Shown here piece by piece: positions 53,674 through 62,838 of a stretch of DNA of 64,000 nt (its first letter is position 1; each line of letters opens with the position of its first letter). The position numbers and the translations under genes are program-made. This DNA comes from Gammaproteobacteria bacterium (GTDB lineage Bacteria > Pseudomonadota > Gammaproteobacteria > Steroidobacterales > GCA-2729495). The notes under the pieces are model-generated. The model did no database searches and had not been told where the DNA came from. It worked only from the letters and a program-made list of their open reading frames with translations. The DNA is taken from NCBI GenBank assembly GCA_016874095.1, contig VGVH01000005.1, positions 92,734-156,733 of the forward strand, in the 5' to 3' direction.

Positions 53674-56600
53674 TCCCGCTCCACCGTGTACACGAGGTCG
53701 AGCGACTGCTGCTCGCCGCTCGATGCCTCGACGCTGACGCGGCGGCCGATGCGGTAGCGCGCCAGCACGGTGCTCACGCGGTTGAACACGCCGTAGGAGA
53801 GGCGCAGGTACAGATCCGAGCCCACGCGCTTGCCGGCGACCAATTGCGATTCCTCCAGTGACGAGCCGACGACAGTAAGCTCGTCGAGCGCCACCGCGCC
53901 ACCCAGCCGCCGGGTGAAAGGCGCGGCCTGGCTCGCCCCGAGCGCCAGCGCTGCGCCTGCGACGGATGCGCGGTCCGCCTCGCTCGCCGACTGCAGCGGC
54001 CGTCCGGAGATCAGGTAGGACAGCGCGTCGGCCTCGGCCATCGCGGGCTCGGCGTAGACGCGGCTCTCGGGTCGGGAAGCCGTGCCGCGCAGGCGGATGC
54101 CGGCTTTCACGTAGCGGCCCTCCCATTCGATCTGGCGGCTGGCGATGACGTTGAGTGCGGGATCGTCCAGCGCTCCGTTGAAGCCCAGCGTACCGCGCTC
54201 GATCGTGAGCTCGCTGCCGTAGGCGCCGAACCGGCCCTCCTTCAGCTGCAGCGTGCCGAAGCCGAGCAGCTGATCGTCAGCGTCGGTGGCGATACGCACC
54301 TTGCCTTGGACGCGCGTGTCGAGCCCGAAGCCCTCGAGATGCACGTCGCGACCGAGTTCCAGTTCGATGTCGCCGCCGACTGCGGCCGCAGCGGCGTCGG
54401 CAACCGCGGCCACGTCGCGATCCCGCACCACCACGTCCGGCGAAACGGCCACGGCGGTTTCCGGCAGCTCGCGCACGACGACATGCGCCTGCGGCACCTG
54501 CACGTGGCCCGACGCGGTAAAGCGGCGGTCTGCGTAGCGGACCGTGATGTCGGGCGAGACGAGCAGGCGCAGGTCCTGCCGGTCGACGGCGCGCAGCCGG
54601 TTGCCGGAGACGCGAAACCACGCGCTGGCGCCACCCGGCGCAAGCGGATTCGCTTCCCCAGCCAGGCGCAGGAGGCCACCGGCGCGGGCCGAGCCCTGCA
54701 GGCGCAGGGTCTCGCTGCCGTCGCCGATCAGCGAGACGTCGATTCCCTCGACCTCGACCCCGTACTGCGCCAGCAGCAGGCGCCCGCCCGACAAGCGGGC
54801 GGTACCGGTCAGCTGCGGCGTGGCGGCGGTGCCGCCTATTGCTGCGTCGAGTGACAGAGCCCCGCCCGCCTCCGCCAGGTCGAAGCCCGAGGCGATGAAG
54901 GGCACGATCGGCGTGATGTCGGGCAGCGAGCCGTTGATGCGCAGGTCGAGCGCGCCATCGGCGCCAAGGGGTGGCGCCATCGTGCCGCTGAGGTTGATGC
55001 GCAGCCCGCCGCCTCCCGCGACTTCGGCCACCACCGTGGCGCCGTCCGCTGTCACGCTCAGCGTGGCCCTGGCAGCGGTCAGCGGCAGCTCGAGCGACTC
55101 CTCGGCGTCGTCATAACGGATCACCGCTCCGGCAAGAGCGGCTTCGAGCGAACCGGCAGGGACACCATCGCTGCCCGAGAACGCGAACCGGGCCTGCGCT
55201 TCGCCGCTCAAGGTGACGCCGGCCGGCAGGTAACGCCCGAGGGCAGCGAGCGGAAACCGCTCGAGCCGGCCACCACCGCTGATCGATCCGGCGGCGATGC
55301 CGGCATCGTCGAGACAGAGTCGCGCCGGCTCGCGCTGCCAGCAGTGCGCCGCCACGGTCACGCGATCGGCCGAAACCACGCCAGTCGTGGCAGCTTCCAG
55401 CCGCCACTCGCCGAGGCGGGACTCGGCGACCGTGGCGCGAGCGATAAGCAGCTCGAGCGCCGCGCCGGTCCAGCGCCCGGTCGCGTCCACCTGCACATCG
55501 GCCGCACCGCCGGCTGCGCGCAGCGCGATGGCCTGCTGCGCCAGGCTGCCGCGCGCATCGAGGGCAAGCGTGCCGAGCCGCATGCCGTCGAACGCGAGGT
55601 CGTTCGCACGGGCGATGACGCTGCCGGTCGTATCCGCTTTCGCGCGCGTAAACGAGGCCTTCGCCTCCAGGGCGCCCTCGAGACCGGGCCACAGCAGGTC
55701 CAGCCGCGGCGCCGTGACGGCGAACCGCCCGCTCCACACGACCCCGATACTGCCGTCCGCCTGCAGCCGGTTCGCTCCGGCACGCAGGTCGACCCGTTCG
55801 AAGCGCCATGTGCCCGCGTCGTAAGCCACGGAACCGCTCCCTGCCAGGTTCCGGTCCATCAGCGTACCTGCGAGCTGCGAAATTTCCGCCCGGAAGTTGC
55901 CGTTGCGCGCAACGCGCAACTGCGCACCTGCAGAGACGCGGCCGCGCAACTCCGGCCGCAGCAGTCCGGTATCCACACCGTCGGCAGCGATCGCGAGGTC
56001 GAGCAGCGGCTCGCTGCGGAAGCGCCAGTCACCGGTTGCCGAAACCCGGCCGGGCGTGCCGCTGACCGTCGCCTGTGTGATGCGGGCCATGCCGCGATCG
56101 CCGGCGAGGCGCAGCTCGCCCTGCAGCGGCGGCTGCCCGGGGATCTCGAGGCGCGAGCTGGCCGTCGCAGTCCACTCCTCGAGCCAGCCGGCGACCTCGA
56201 GCTCGAGATCGCCAGCGGCCAGTTCACGCAGCCCCGGCACCGGGCGGGCGATCCGCGCGGCGCGAACCGTCGCGTGCAGTCGCGGGGCCCTGGCGAAGTC
56301 GTCGAGTCGTCCCTCGACCCGGACGGCCTCCGGCATCTTTACCACCTGCTCGAAGCGCAGCGAGGCCAGCCCGCCGTCTACGGATCCCTCACCTTGAAGC
56401 GCGGGTGACGGCCAGGACCAGCGGGCGGTGACATCGACAGGCAGACCGGGTCTCAGTGCGACCTCACCGCGAATGTCGACGGACAGGCCTGCCACACGGC
56501 CTGCCAGGCGTTCAATCTCGACTCGCGTGCCGTACCAACGCGCATCGAGGCTGAGATCGCTGGCCTGCCACAGCGGCTCGCGGCGGCGCACCTCGAGCGT

Positions 56601-57002
56601 CCTGAGCGTCAGCGCGCGCACATGGAGCGGCAGCGGCATGTCGATCCGCGGCATCTCGAAGGGATCATCCGGATCGATCGGGCGCAACAGATCGATCCGC
56701 AGCTCACTGACGATCGCGCGGGTCAACACGACCTGCCCGGCGAGCAGCGCGGCAGGCTGAACCGCCACGTCGACACCGCCGAGCGTCGTGCGCGACTCCT
56801 CGAAGGCCAGGGCGACGCGCCCGATCGTGAGCCCGCCGGCAAGCGTGCCCTGCACGACGGACACCTCGAGGCGACCATCGCTGCGCGCAGCGAGCTGCGC
56901 GATCAACCAGCGCGCACCCGCGCCGGTGAGCGTCAGCCACGCGACCGCACCCGACACCAGAGCCAGGACAAGCGCAAGAATGCGGAAGACCCGCCGGATC
57001 AC
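53670..57002 (-). CDS. tamB: Translocation and assembly module protein TamB
   Basis: A 1110-aa inner-membrane-anchored, periplasm-spanning beta-taco protein (DUF490/AsmA-like) that carries lipid or outer-membrane proteins toward TamA. The N-terminal anchor is IRRVFRILALVLALVSGAVAWL. The middle is a long repetitive beta structure, and the C-terminal DUF490 signature is LTIERGTLGFNGALDDPALNVIASRQIEWEGR-type, then the DLVYTVERD end. The start overlaps tamA by 4 bp. Confidence 0.94.
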   Translation of the reverse strand: MIRRVFRILALVLALVSGAVAWLTLTGAGARWLIAQLAARSDGRLEVSVVQGTLAGGLTIGRVALAFEESRTTLGGVDVAVQPAALLAGQVVLTRAIVSELRIDLLRPIDPDDPFEMPRIDMPLPLHVRALTLRTLEVRRREPLWQASDLSLDARWYGTRVEIERLAGRVAGLSVDIRGEVALRPGLPVDVTARWSWPSPALQGEGSVDGGLASLRFEQVVKMPEAVRVEGRLDDFARAPRLHATVRAARIARPVPGLRELAAGDLELEVAGWLEEWTATASSRLEIPGQPPLQGELRLAGDRGMARITQATVSGTPGRVSATGDWRFRSEPLLDLAIAADGVDTGLLRPELRGRVSAGAQLRVARNGNFRAEISQLAGTLMDRNLAGSGSVAYDAGTWRFERVDLRAGANRLQADGSIGVVWSGRFAVTAPRLDLLWPGLEGALEAKASFTRAKADTTGSVIARANDLAFDGMRLGTLALDARGSLAQQAIALRAAGGAADVQVDATGRWTGAALELLIARATVAESRLGEWRLEAATTGVVSADRVTVAAHCWQREPARLCLDDAGIAAGSISGGGRLERFPLAALGRYLPAGVTLSGEAQARFAFSGSDGVPAGSLEAALAGAVIRYDDAEESLELPLTAARATLSVTADGATVVAEVAGGGGLRINLSGTMAPPLGADGALDLRINGSLPDITPIVPFIASGFDLAEAGGALSLDAAIGGTAATPQLTGTARLSGGRLLLAQYGVEVEGIDVSLIGDGSETLRLQGSARAGGLLRLAGEANPLAPGGASAWFRVSGNRLRAVDRQDLRLLVSPDITVRYADRRFTASGHVQVPQAHVVVRELPETAVAVSPDVVVRDRDVAAVADAAAAAVGGDIELELGRDVHLEGFGLDTRVQGKVRIATDADDQLLGFGTLQLKEGRFGAYGSELTIERGTLGFNGALDDPALNVIASRQIEWEGRYVKAGIRLRGTASRPESRVYAEPAMAEADALSYLISGRPLQSASEADRASVAGAALALGASQAAPFTRRLGGAVALDELTVVGSSLEESQLVAGKRVGSDLYLRLSYGVFNRVSTVLARYRIGRRVSVEASSGEQQSLDLVYTVERD

Positions 57003-58744
57003 AGGTCGGGCCCCAGTGTCACGTGGACGCGCCAGTCATCGGGCGCGTCGTCGTCGAGCGGAAACGCGACGTCGAGCCGGACCGGCCCGAGGGGCGAGTA
57101 CCAGCGCAGCCCCCCGCCGATGCTGGTCTTCGTGCGCAGGTTGGTGAAGTTGTCGACGGCGTTGCCCGTGTCGGCGAATGCGGCAAGGTACCAGTCGCGC
57201 CAGACACGCTGATCGACTTCGATGCTGGCAGCGACCTTGTGGCTGCCGCCGATGACCACGCCCTCGTCGTCGGTGGGCCCCAGTGCCTCGTAGTCGTAGC
57301 CGCGCACACTGCTGTCGCCGCCGGCAAAGTAGCGCACGGAGGCTGGCAGCTCGCGGAACTCGTCCTTGAGCGTACTGCCTATTTCCGCGCGGGCGAGGAA
57401 GCGCGCACCCGGCCAGAGCGGCAGGATCAGCTTCCCGGCGAGTTCGGCCTGCAGGAACTCGGCGTTGGAGCCGAGCGCCTCCGTCGTGCCGCTGAGTCGC
57501 GCCGTTATCCGGTAGCCCCTGTCGAGATGCACGACCGGCACGATCTCCGGCACCGTCCTCGCCCAGCTGATGCCGGGGATGAGCAGGAATTCGTGGCCGC
57601 TGTCGTCGCCGACCTTGAAGTCCTCGACGGCAGCGTCGATGAAGCGCGTCTCGAGCCATTTGCGATCGTGACGGCGGCGGGTCTCCCTGAGTCCGATCTT
57701 CCAGATGTCCGACTCGCTGGTCTGCGTTTCCTCGTGGCGGAATCCCAGGTCGGCGCTCAGCCATTCCACGCGCGGATCACCGCGCGGAAAGCGATAGCTC
57801 AGGCCCGCCTCCGACTCCAGCGACGAAACGCTGGCCTTGGCCTCCAGCTGGTGGCCACGACGGTTGACGCGATGATTGGTGTAGCCGCCCCGGACCTTGA
57901 GGCCGGTATCGGTGGAGTAACCTGCCCCCGCGACATAGACATGCCGGCGCGCGGGCGACAGCGTCACGGTGATGGGCACCGCCAGGTCCGGCGCGGCGCC
58001 CGGCTCGGTACGCAGGTCCACGCTGCCGAACCAGCCCGCCGCGAGCAGTGAGTCGTAGAGATCCGCTACAGCTTCGCCGTCGTAGGGTTTGCCCCGCTCG
58101 AAGCTAACTAGGCGCCGGAGCACGGCTTCGTCCACCACGGACTGCTCGAACCTAACGTCGCCGAAGCGGTAACGCGGCCCCGAGTCCAGCTCGAGATCGA
58201 CGTCGGCAACACGCTCCTTCGCCCAGACGTCCACGCTGTTCGTCGTGAAGCGTGCGGCGAAGTAGCCCTGGCGACGGGCAAGATCCTGCAGTGCGCGCTT
58301 GTAGCGTTCGTACTTCGCGTGGTTGAGGACATCGCCCGGACGCAGCGGATTGCCGGCGAGGAGCTGCCGGAACGCTTCGTCGGATGCGGCTTCGCCGCTG
58401 ATGTCGACCCGCACGCTGCGCAGCCTGACAGGCTCCCCCGGTTCCACCAGGATGCGGTCGCGCCAGCAGCCGTTGCGGTTTTCGAGCGAAGCAACTTCGA
58501 TTCGCGGTTCGTAGCGCCCGTAGGCCTCGAGGGCCGCGCGGATCTGCGGCTCCGCATCGCGGCGCAGCCGGCGCAACCGCCACTCCGGTACATCGCAGGG
58601 AGCATCGTCCAGCGCCAGCTGCGCGAGGACGTTGTCGCGCAGTGCCCCGCTCACGCCCTTCAGCTCGACGGCGGCAGTGGTAATCCCGGACCACAGTGCC
58701 CCGAGGAGCAGTGCGGGGCCGCGAAAATCGGGGAATCGGCGCAT
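56999..58744 (-). CDS. tamA: Translocation and assembly module outer membrane protein TamA
   Basis: An Omp85-family barrel of 581 aa, close to E. coli TamA (577). A signal segment is followed by three POTRA-like repeats (about residues 25-250), then a 16-stranded barrel ending with GGGLRWYSPLGPVRLDVAFPL. A conserved RGYDYEALGP loop corresponds to the L6 VRGF-type motif. The ATG of MRRFPDF at 58744 is chosen; another ATG 4 codons upstream is possible. The next gene, tamB, overlaps by 4 bp. Confidence 0.94.
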   Translation of the reverse strand: MRRFPDFRGPALLLGALWSGITTAAVELKGVSGALRDNVLAQLALDDAPCDVPEWRLRRLRRDAEPQIRAALEAYGRYEPRIEVASLENRNGCWRDRILVEPGEPVRLRSVRVDISGEAASDEAFRQLLAGNPLRPGDVLNHAKYERYKRALQDLARRQGYFAARFTTNSVDVWAKERVADVDLELDSGPRYRFGDVRFEQSVVDEAVLRRLVSFERGKPYDGEAVADLYDSLLAAGWFGSVDLRTEPGAAPDLAVPITVTLSPARRHVYVAGAGYSTDTGLKVRGGYTNHRVNRRGHQLEAKASVSSLESEAGLSYRFPRGDPRVEWLSADLGFRHEETQTSESDIWKIGLRETRRRHDRKWLETRFIDAAVEDFKVGDDSGHEFLLIPGISWARTVPEIVPVVHLDRGYRITARLSGTTEALGSNAEFLQAELAGKLILPLWPGARFLARAEIGSTLKDEFRELPASVRYFAGGDSSVRGYDYEALGPTDDEGVVIGGSHKVAASIEVDQRVWRDWYLAAFADTGNAVDNFTNLRTKTSIGGGLRWYSPLGPVRLDVAFPLDDDAPDDWRVHVTLGPDL

Positions 58745-59081
58745 ACCCCGGAGCATACCCGTCGCGCCGACGGTCGCGGAACCGTGACGCAACCTTCACC
58801 CGCAATCCAGCGAAAACCGGGTATAACGCCTTTCGTGACCTGGACCACGGCCACCACGGGCCCGCGCAGCGATGCTGGCCGCTGGATCCCGGTGGCGCAT
58901 GGGCGCGCCACGGGAGCATCGCGCTCGAGGATGACCCGGGCCGCGGACCCGTCTACGTGTTCCGTACCCCGCCCGGTGCCGATGCGGCCGCCGCCTGAAT
59001 CCGCCGCGTCGCGCTGTTCAAAGGCGCGGCTTGAGCCGATAATCCCGCCGGTTGTTGTCCGAGCTTCCCGGAGGGCTTTCC
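58745..59081. other. Intergenic region between tamA and the SPOR lipoprotein
   Basis: 337 bp with no supported gene. A TATAAC (58822-58827) could be a -10 box for the plus strand but lacks a -35 at the right distance. A plus frame ending at 58998 looks peptide-like near its end (ALEDDPGRGPVYVFRT), but it has no good start or ribosome site, so it is not called. Confidence 0.4.
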
Positions 59082-59834
59082 ATGGCGCATTCGCGGCTCA
59101 TGCTCGCTGCGGCACTGGCGATACTCGCCTCCGCCTGCACCAATCCCGAGGCTGACTGGCAGGCGGCCGAGACCGAAAACACCGAGGCGTCCTACCAGGC
59201 GTTCCTCGAGAATCATCCGGAAGGCGAGTGGGCGCAGCGCGCCGAAGCAGCGCTGGATGCCATCAAGGACGCACGCGATTGGGAAGCTGCGCAGACTTCC
59301 GATGTGATCGAGGCCTATAACAATTACCTGCTTGCGCACCCGACCGGTACGCACATGGGCGAAGCGCGCCAGCGGATCACCGAGCTCGAGACCGAGGATG
59401 CATGGAACACCGCGGTCAGTGCCGGATCGCGCGAGGCGCTCGAGGACTTCCTGCTACGCTACCCGGATTCGCCACAGGCCGAGCAGGCCCGGGCGCAGCT
59501 CGTGGCGCTGACACCGCCGCCCTTACCCGAACCAAAGCCGGCACCCAAGCCGGCAGCGAAGCCGGCGCCGAAACCTGCCGCCGCGAAGACCGCTGCGCCA
59601 CCGAAGGGAAACTTCCAGGTCCAGCTCGGTGCGTTCAGCGCGAAGGCCACGGCGCAGACCGAGAAGTCGCGGCTCGAATCGCGTCATCGCAGCATCACCG
59701 GGGCGCTGCACATCGAACAGTCAGGCGACAAGCTCTTCCGCGTGAAGAGCGCCGGCATGACAGAGGCCGCCGCGCGCAGCGCCTGCCAGCAGCTGAAAAG
59801 CCGCGGCCAGGACTGCATGGTGGCGAAGCGCTGA
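59082..59834 (+). CDS. SPOR-domain lipoprotein with TPR-like repeats
   Basis: A 250-aa predicted lipoprotein (lipobox LASAC). Three tandem repeats of about 40 residues follow (DWQAAETENTEASYQAFLENHP, DWEAAQTSDVIEAYNNYLLAHP, AWNTAVSAGSREALEDFLLRYP). Then comes a Pro/Ala/Lys linker and a C-terminal SPOR domain (FQVQLGAFSAKATAQTEKSRL), which binds denuded glycan strands at the division septum. GGAGG sits 7 nt before the ATG. This is a septal envelope protein by domain content; its partner is unknown. Confidence 0.88.
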   Translation: MAHSRLMLAAALAILASACTNPEADWQAAETENTEASYQAFLENHPEGEWAQRAEAALDAIKDARDWEAAQTSDVIEAYNNYLLAHPTGTHMGEARQRITELETEDAWNTAVSAGSREALEDFLLRYPDSPQAEQARAQLVALTPPPLPEPKPAPKPAAKPAPKPAAAKTAAPPKGNFQVQLGAFSAKATAQTEKSRLESRHRSITGALHIEQSGDKLFRVKSAGMTEAAARSACQQLKSRGQDCMVAKR

Positions 59835-59847
59835 AGTCGTAGCGGCC

Positions 59848-60498
59848 GTGGCCGGAGTCAGCAAGGACCTCGGCGACCTGCGCCGCGAGTACGCCAGTCG
59901 CCCCCTGCGGCGCAAGGATCTCGACGCCGATCCGTTTCGCCAGTTCGATGGCTGGTTCGCCGAGGCGCTGAAGGCTGGCATCCCTGACGCGAACGCAATG
60001 TCGGTGGCCAGCGTCGACGCACTGGGCCAGCCGTCCTCGCGCATGGTCCTGCTGAAGTCGTTCGATGCGCAAGGCTTCGTCTTCTACACGAACCTCGGCA
60101 GTCGCAAGGCGCACGAGCTCGACGCACACGCGGCGGTCGCGCTGCTTTTCTTCTGGCCAGAACTGCACCGCCAGGTGAAGATCCGCGGAACGGCCGCGCG
60201 AACCACCGCCGCGGAAAACATTGCCTACTTCTCCCGGCGCCCGCGCGACAGCCAGCTTGGCGCCTGGGCATCGGCGCAGAGCCGGCCGATCACGAGCCGC
60301 CAGGTGCTCGCCGCCGCTTTCGCCCAGGCCGCGGAACGCTTCCGCGCGGGCGAGGTGCCACTGCCGTCCTTCTGGGGCGGCTACCGCGTGGCGCCCAGCG
60401 CGATCGAGTTCTGGCAGGGCCAGGAAAACCGGCTCCACGACCGCTTTCTTTACACAAGCGAGGCGGCAGGCTGGCGGATCGAAAGGCTGGCACCCTAG
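59848..60498 (+). CDS. pdxH: Pyridoxamine 5'-phosphate oxidase
   Basis: FMN-dependent oxidase that makes pyridoxal phosphate. The 216-aa product has the PdxH layout: DLRREYASRPLRRKDLDADPF, SSRMVLLKSFDAQGFVFYTN, FFWPELHRQVKIRGTA, SRRPRDSQLGAWASAQS, and the C-terminal FWQGQENRLHDRFLY. GTG start at 59848, 13 bp after the SPOR gene. Serine-pathway SerC, also in this window, works in the same PLP pathway in enterics. Confidence 0.96.
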   Translation: MAGVSKDLGDLRREYASRPLRRKDLDADPFRQFDGWFAEALKAGIPDANAMSVASVDALGQPSSRMVLLKSFDAQGFVFYTNLGSRKAHELDAHAAVALLFFWPELHRQVKIRGTAARTTAAENIAYFSRRPRDSQLGAWASAQSRPITSRQVLAAAFAQAAERFRAGEVPLPSFWGGYRVAPSAIEFWQGQENRLHDRFLYTSEAAGWRIERLAP

Positions 60499-60540
60499 AC
60501 GCCGCAACCTTTTTTGGGGACGCTAACCTTCGTGAAGGTA

Positions 60541-60630
60541 ATTACGGGGACAGTGACCCTGATTCCGCTATCGACGGCACCGAATTTGCTTTAATCGCAT
60601 CTGCGGAATCAGGGTCACTGTCCCCGTAAT
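60541..60630. repeat. Perfect 28-bp inverted repeat (REP-like element)
   Basis: Arms at 60541-60568 and 60603-60630 are exact reverse complements over 28 bp, separated by 34 bp. Each arm contains the imperfect palindrome GGGACAGTGACCC. The region just before it holds a TTTTTTGGGGAC run. This is the form of a paired REP (BIME) mobilised by REP-associated tyrosine transposases. As transcribed, it would form a very strong hairpin between pdxH and the Rieske gene. A partial copy lies at 36835. Confidence 0.85.
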
Positions 60631-60650
60631 TGCCCTAGCGAGTCAGGACC

Positions 60651-61814
60651 ATGTTCATTAACTTCTGGTACGCGGCCGCCCTGGCCGCTGAAGTCAAGCA
60701 GGCGCCGATGCGCCGACGCATGCTCGGCCAGGACTTCGTGCTCTTCCGCGACAGCCAGGGCAAGGCGCATTGCCTGTCCAACACCTGCACGCACCGCGGC
60801 GGCTCACTGTCCGGGGGCAAGGTCATCGGTGACGAGGTGCAGTGCCCGTACCACGGCTGGCGATTCGGCGGTGACGGCCGCTGTTCGAGAATCCCGTCCC
60901 TAGGCAGAGACGCAAGCGTACCGGCACGCTCCCGCGTCGACGCCTATCCGACGATCGAGCGCTACGGCCTCGTGTTCGCGTTCCTCGGAGACCTGCCCGA
61001 GGCCGAGCGTCCTCCGATCATGGATATCGCAGAATTCGGCGCTGACGGCCCCCTGCCCGGCTGGGCTGCCACGACGCAGTTCTTCGAGTGGGACATCGAC
61101 TTCCAGCGCTCGGTGGAAAACGGCATCGACCCGGCGCACAACGAGTTCGTGCACCCGACCCACGGCTTCTCCTATGCCAACGAGGAGACCTACCAGATCA
61201 AGCCGCTCAAGATCATCGACTCGGAATGGGCGACCGGTTTCTTCAGCGAGATCTGGGTACCGGCTCTGCCGGAAGAGCAGATGCGCAAGGCCTCAGGTCG
61301 CAGCGACGCCGGCTATATCCGCTCCGGCACCGGACACCACGGCATCTCGAGCGTGTGGACCTTCATCAATCCCTCGCCGACGATGCATATCTACCAGTAC
61401 CTGTTCGAGACGCCGATCGACGATGACCGCACGAGCCTCTACCTCGTCAACATGCGCAACTTCCTGATCGAGCCTGAGCACGACCAGCGCATGACGACGC
61501 GGAACGAATACGTGGCGTTCCAGGACCGCGACGTGTTGAGCGAACTGCACCCGGTCGTGACGCCTCGCTCGCAGAACCACGAGCTGTTCATGCCATCGGA
61601 CCAGTGCGTCGGCCTCTACCGGCAGAAGGTGGCGCAGTGGGAAGCGCGCGGCTGGCGCATCGACACGGGCGCCGTGCGCGCCAACCGCAACAAGATCGCC
61701 TACGCGATCCCCTCGCCCGCGCGGCGCGAGCAGAAGGGCTGGGTGCTGGACAGCGTACCCCTCGTGGCGACCAGCGCGACTGCTGCGGCAGCGAAGGCTG
61801 AGCGCGTCGCCTGA
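60651..61814 (+). CDS. Rieske non-heme iron oxygenase, alpha subunit
   Basis: A 387-aa oxygenase of the aromatic ring-hydroxylating/demethylase family. Rieske [2Fe-2S] ligands: CTHRGG...CPYHGW. The mononuclear iron site is D-x2-H-x4-H (IDPAHNEFVHP). Length suits VanA/ketosteroid-oxygenase-like single-chain enzymes. The reductase partner is not adjacent. The substrate is unknown. ATG at 60651 follows AGGA. Confidence 0.92.
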   Translation: MFINFWYAAALAAEVKQAPMRRRMLGQDFVLFRDSQGKAHCLSNTCTHRGGSLSGGKVIGDEVQCPYHGWRFGGDGRCSRIPSLGRDASVPARSRVDAYPTIERYGLVFAFLGDLPEAERPPIMDIAEFGADGPLPGWAATTQFFEWDIDFQRSVENGIDPAHNEFVHPTHGFSYANEETYQIKPLKIIDSEWATGFFSEIWVPALPEEQMRKASGRSDAGYIRSGTGHHGISSVWTFINPSPTMHIYQYLFETPIDDDRTSLYLVNMRNFLIEPEHDQRMTTRNEYVAFQDRDVLSELHPVVTPRSQNHELFMPSDQCVGLYRQKVAQWEARGWRIDTGAVRANRNKIAYAIPSPARREQKGWVLDSVPLVATSATAAAAKAERVA

Positions 61815-61818
61815 CGCT

Positions 61819-62799
61819 TCAGGGTTCTTCGGCCCGGCACTGATCCTCCGTCTTCGGATTGCCGTCCGACGGACAGACGATCCCTTCCTTCGCGACCCAC
61901 AACGGCGTTCCCGTGACGATCAGCGTGTGGATGCGCTTGTAGCCTGGCACGCCGGCGATCGACAGGTCGTTCAGCGGGTTCGCGATGACGTCGGCCTTGC
62001 CTTCTTCGATCGCGCGGACGCAGTTGGAAATGTCGCCGATGTACTTCGTCTGCACCCGCGAGTCGCCAAGGAAGGACTTCATCGTCTGCGTCGACAGCGG
62101 CCCGGTGCAGATACGCACGTCCTTGTTCGCCCGCACGTCCTCCCAGGAATTCAGCTTCGCGGCGAGCGGCGATTTCTCCGGCACGTGGATGAACTGCGTC
62201 ACGGCGCTGATGCTGCAGGTGAAGCGCCGCGAAGCGCGCCGGCGCATGCCCTGGGTGTCGCCCCCGGTGGCGTTCAGCTGGTCGATGAAATCGGCGCGCC
62301 CGTCGACGACAAGTGAAGTGGTCTCGTTCGATGGCAGCTGCAGCGTTGCTTCGCTGACCTTCAGCTTCACGCCATAGTGCTTCTCGATTTCGACGAACAT
62401 CGCGTCGAGCAGCGCGTCGCTGATCGGGCTGAAATAGGCGGCCGTGTCGCCCTTGCCGAGCGGATTGAACTGGGTGCCGCGGCGGATCTCCCCGGTGTCG
62501 ATGATCCGCTTGAACATCCCGACCGGTTTCTCCGGAAAGGTCACGAGGTCGGGATGCGGCAGGCAGTCGGCCAGCTCCACCATGTAGGAACGCGCGGCGC
62601 CGGGCCGCTCCTTGGGGAAACGGTCGAGGATGCGGTAGTACTCGCCGCTCGCGACGACCCTCACCCAGGCGGCATCAAAAGCCTGCACCAGTTGCTCGCG
62701 GCCACGCGCAACGTCCGGATCGACGGCGGGCGCACCCGCGGTTGCGCATCCGGTCACCAAGGACACGGCTGCAGCCGCCAGCAACAGTCGAAATGCCAT
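61819..62799 (-). CDS. Periplasmic substrate-binding lipoprotein (SBP family 3-like)
   Basis: A 326-aa lipoprotein (lipobox LVTGC, Cys18). After a leader of about 90 residues, a type II periplasmic binding fold appears: GEIRRGTQFNPLGKGDTAAYFSPISDALLDAM, RADFIDQLNATGG, and LNSWEDVRANKDVRICTGPL. Cyclohexadienyl-dehydratase-like and amino-acid-binding proteins share this pattern. No permease or ATPase gene is nearby. It converges on the Rieske gene with a 4-bp gap. Confidence 0.8.
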   Translation of the reverse strand: MAFRLLLAAAAVSLVTGCATAGAPAVDPDVARGREQLVQAFDAAWVRVVASGEYYRILDRFPKERPGAARSYMVELADCLPHPDLVTFPEKPVGMFKRIIDTGEIRRGTQFNPLGKGDTAAYFSPISDALLDAMFVEIEKHYGVKLKVSEATLQLPSNETTSLVVDGRADFIDQLNATGGDTQGMRRRASRRFTCSISAVTQFIHVPEKSPLAAKLNSWEDVRANKDVRICTGPLSTQTMKSFLGDSRVQTKYIGDISNCVRAIEEGKADVIANPLNDLSIAGVPGYKRIHTLIVTGTPLWVAKEGIVCPSDGNPKTEDQCRAEEP

Positions 62800-62838
62800 A
62801 TACCTTCCCCAACCAGACGATGAGAACGAGCGGCCAGT

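Noticed and set aside
58835..58998. Small plus-strand ORF before the SPOR gene
   Set aside because: No ribosome site and no start in the peptide-like frame.
60499..60530. T-run after pdxH as an intrinsic terminator
   Set aside because: No GC-rich stem precedes it; the run belongs to the adjacent REP-like element.
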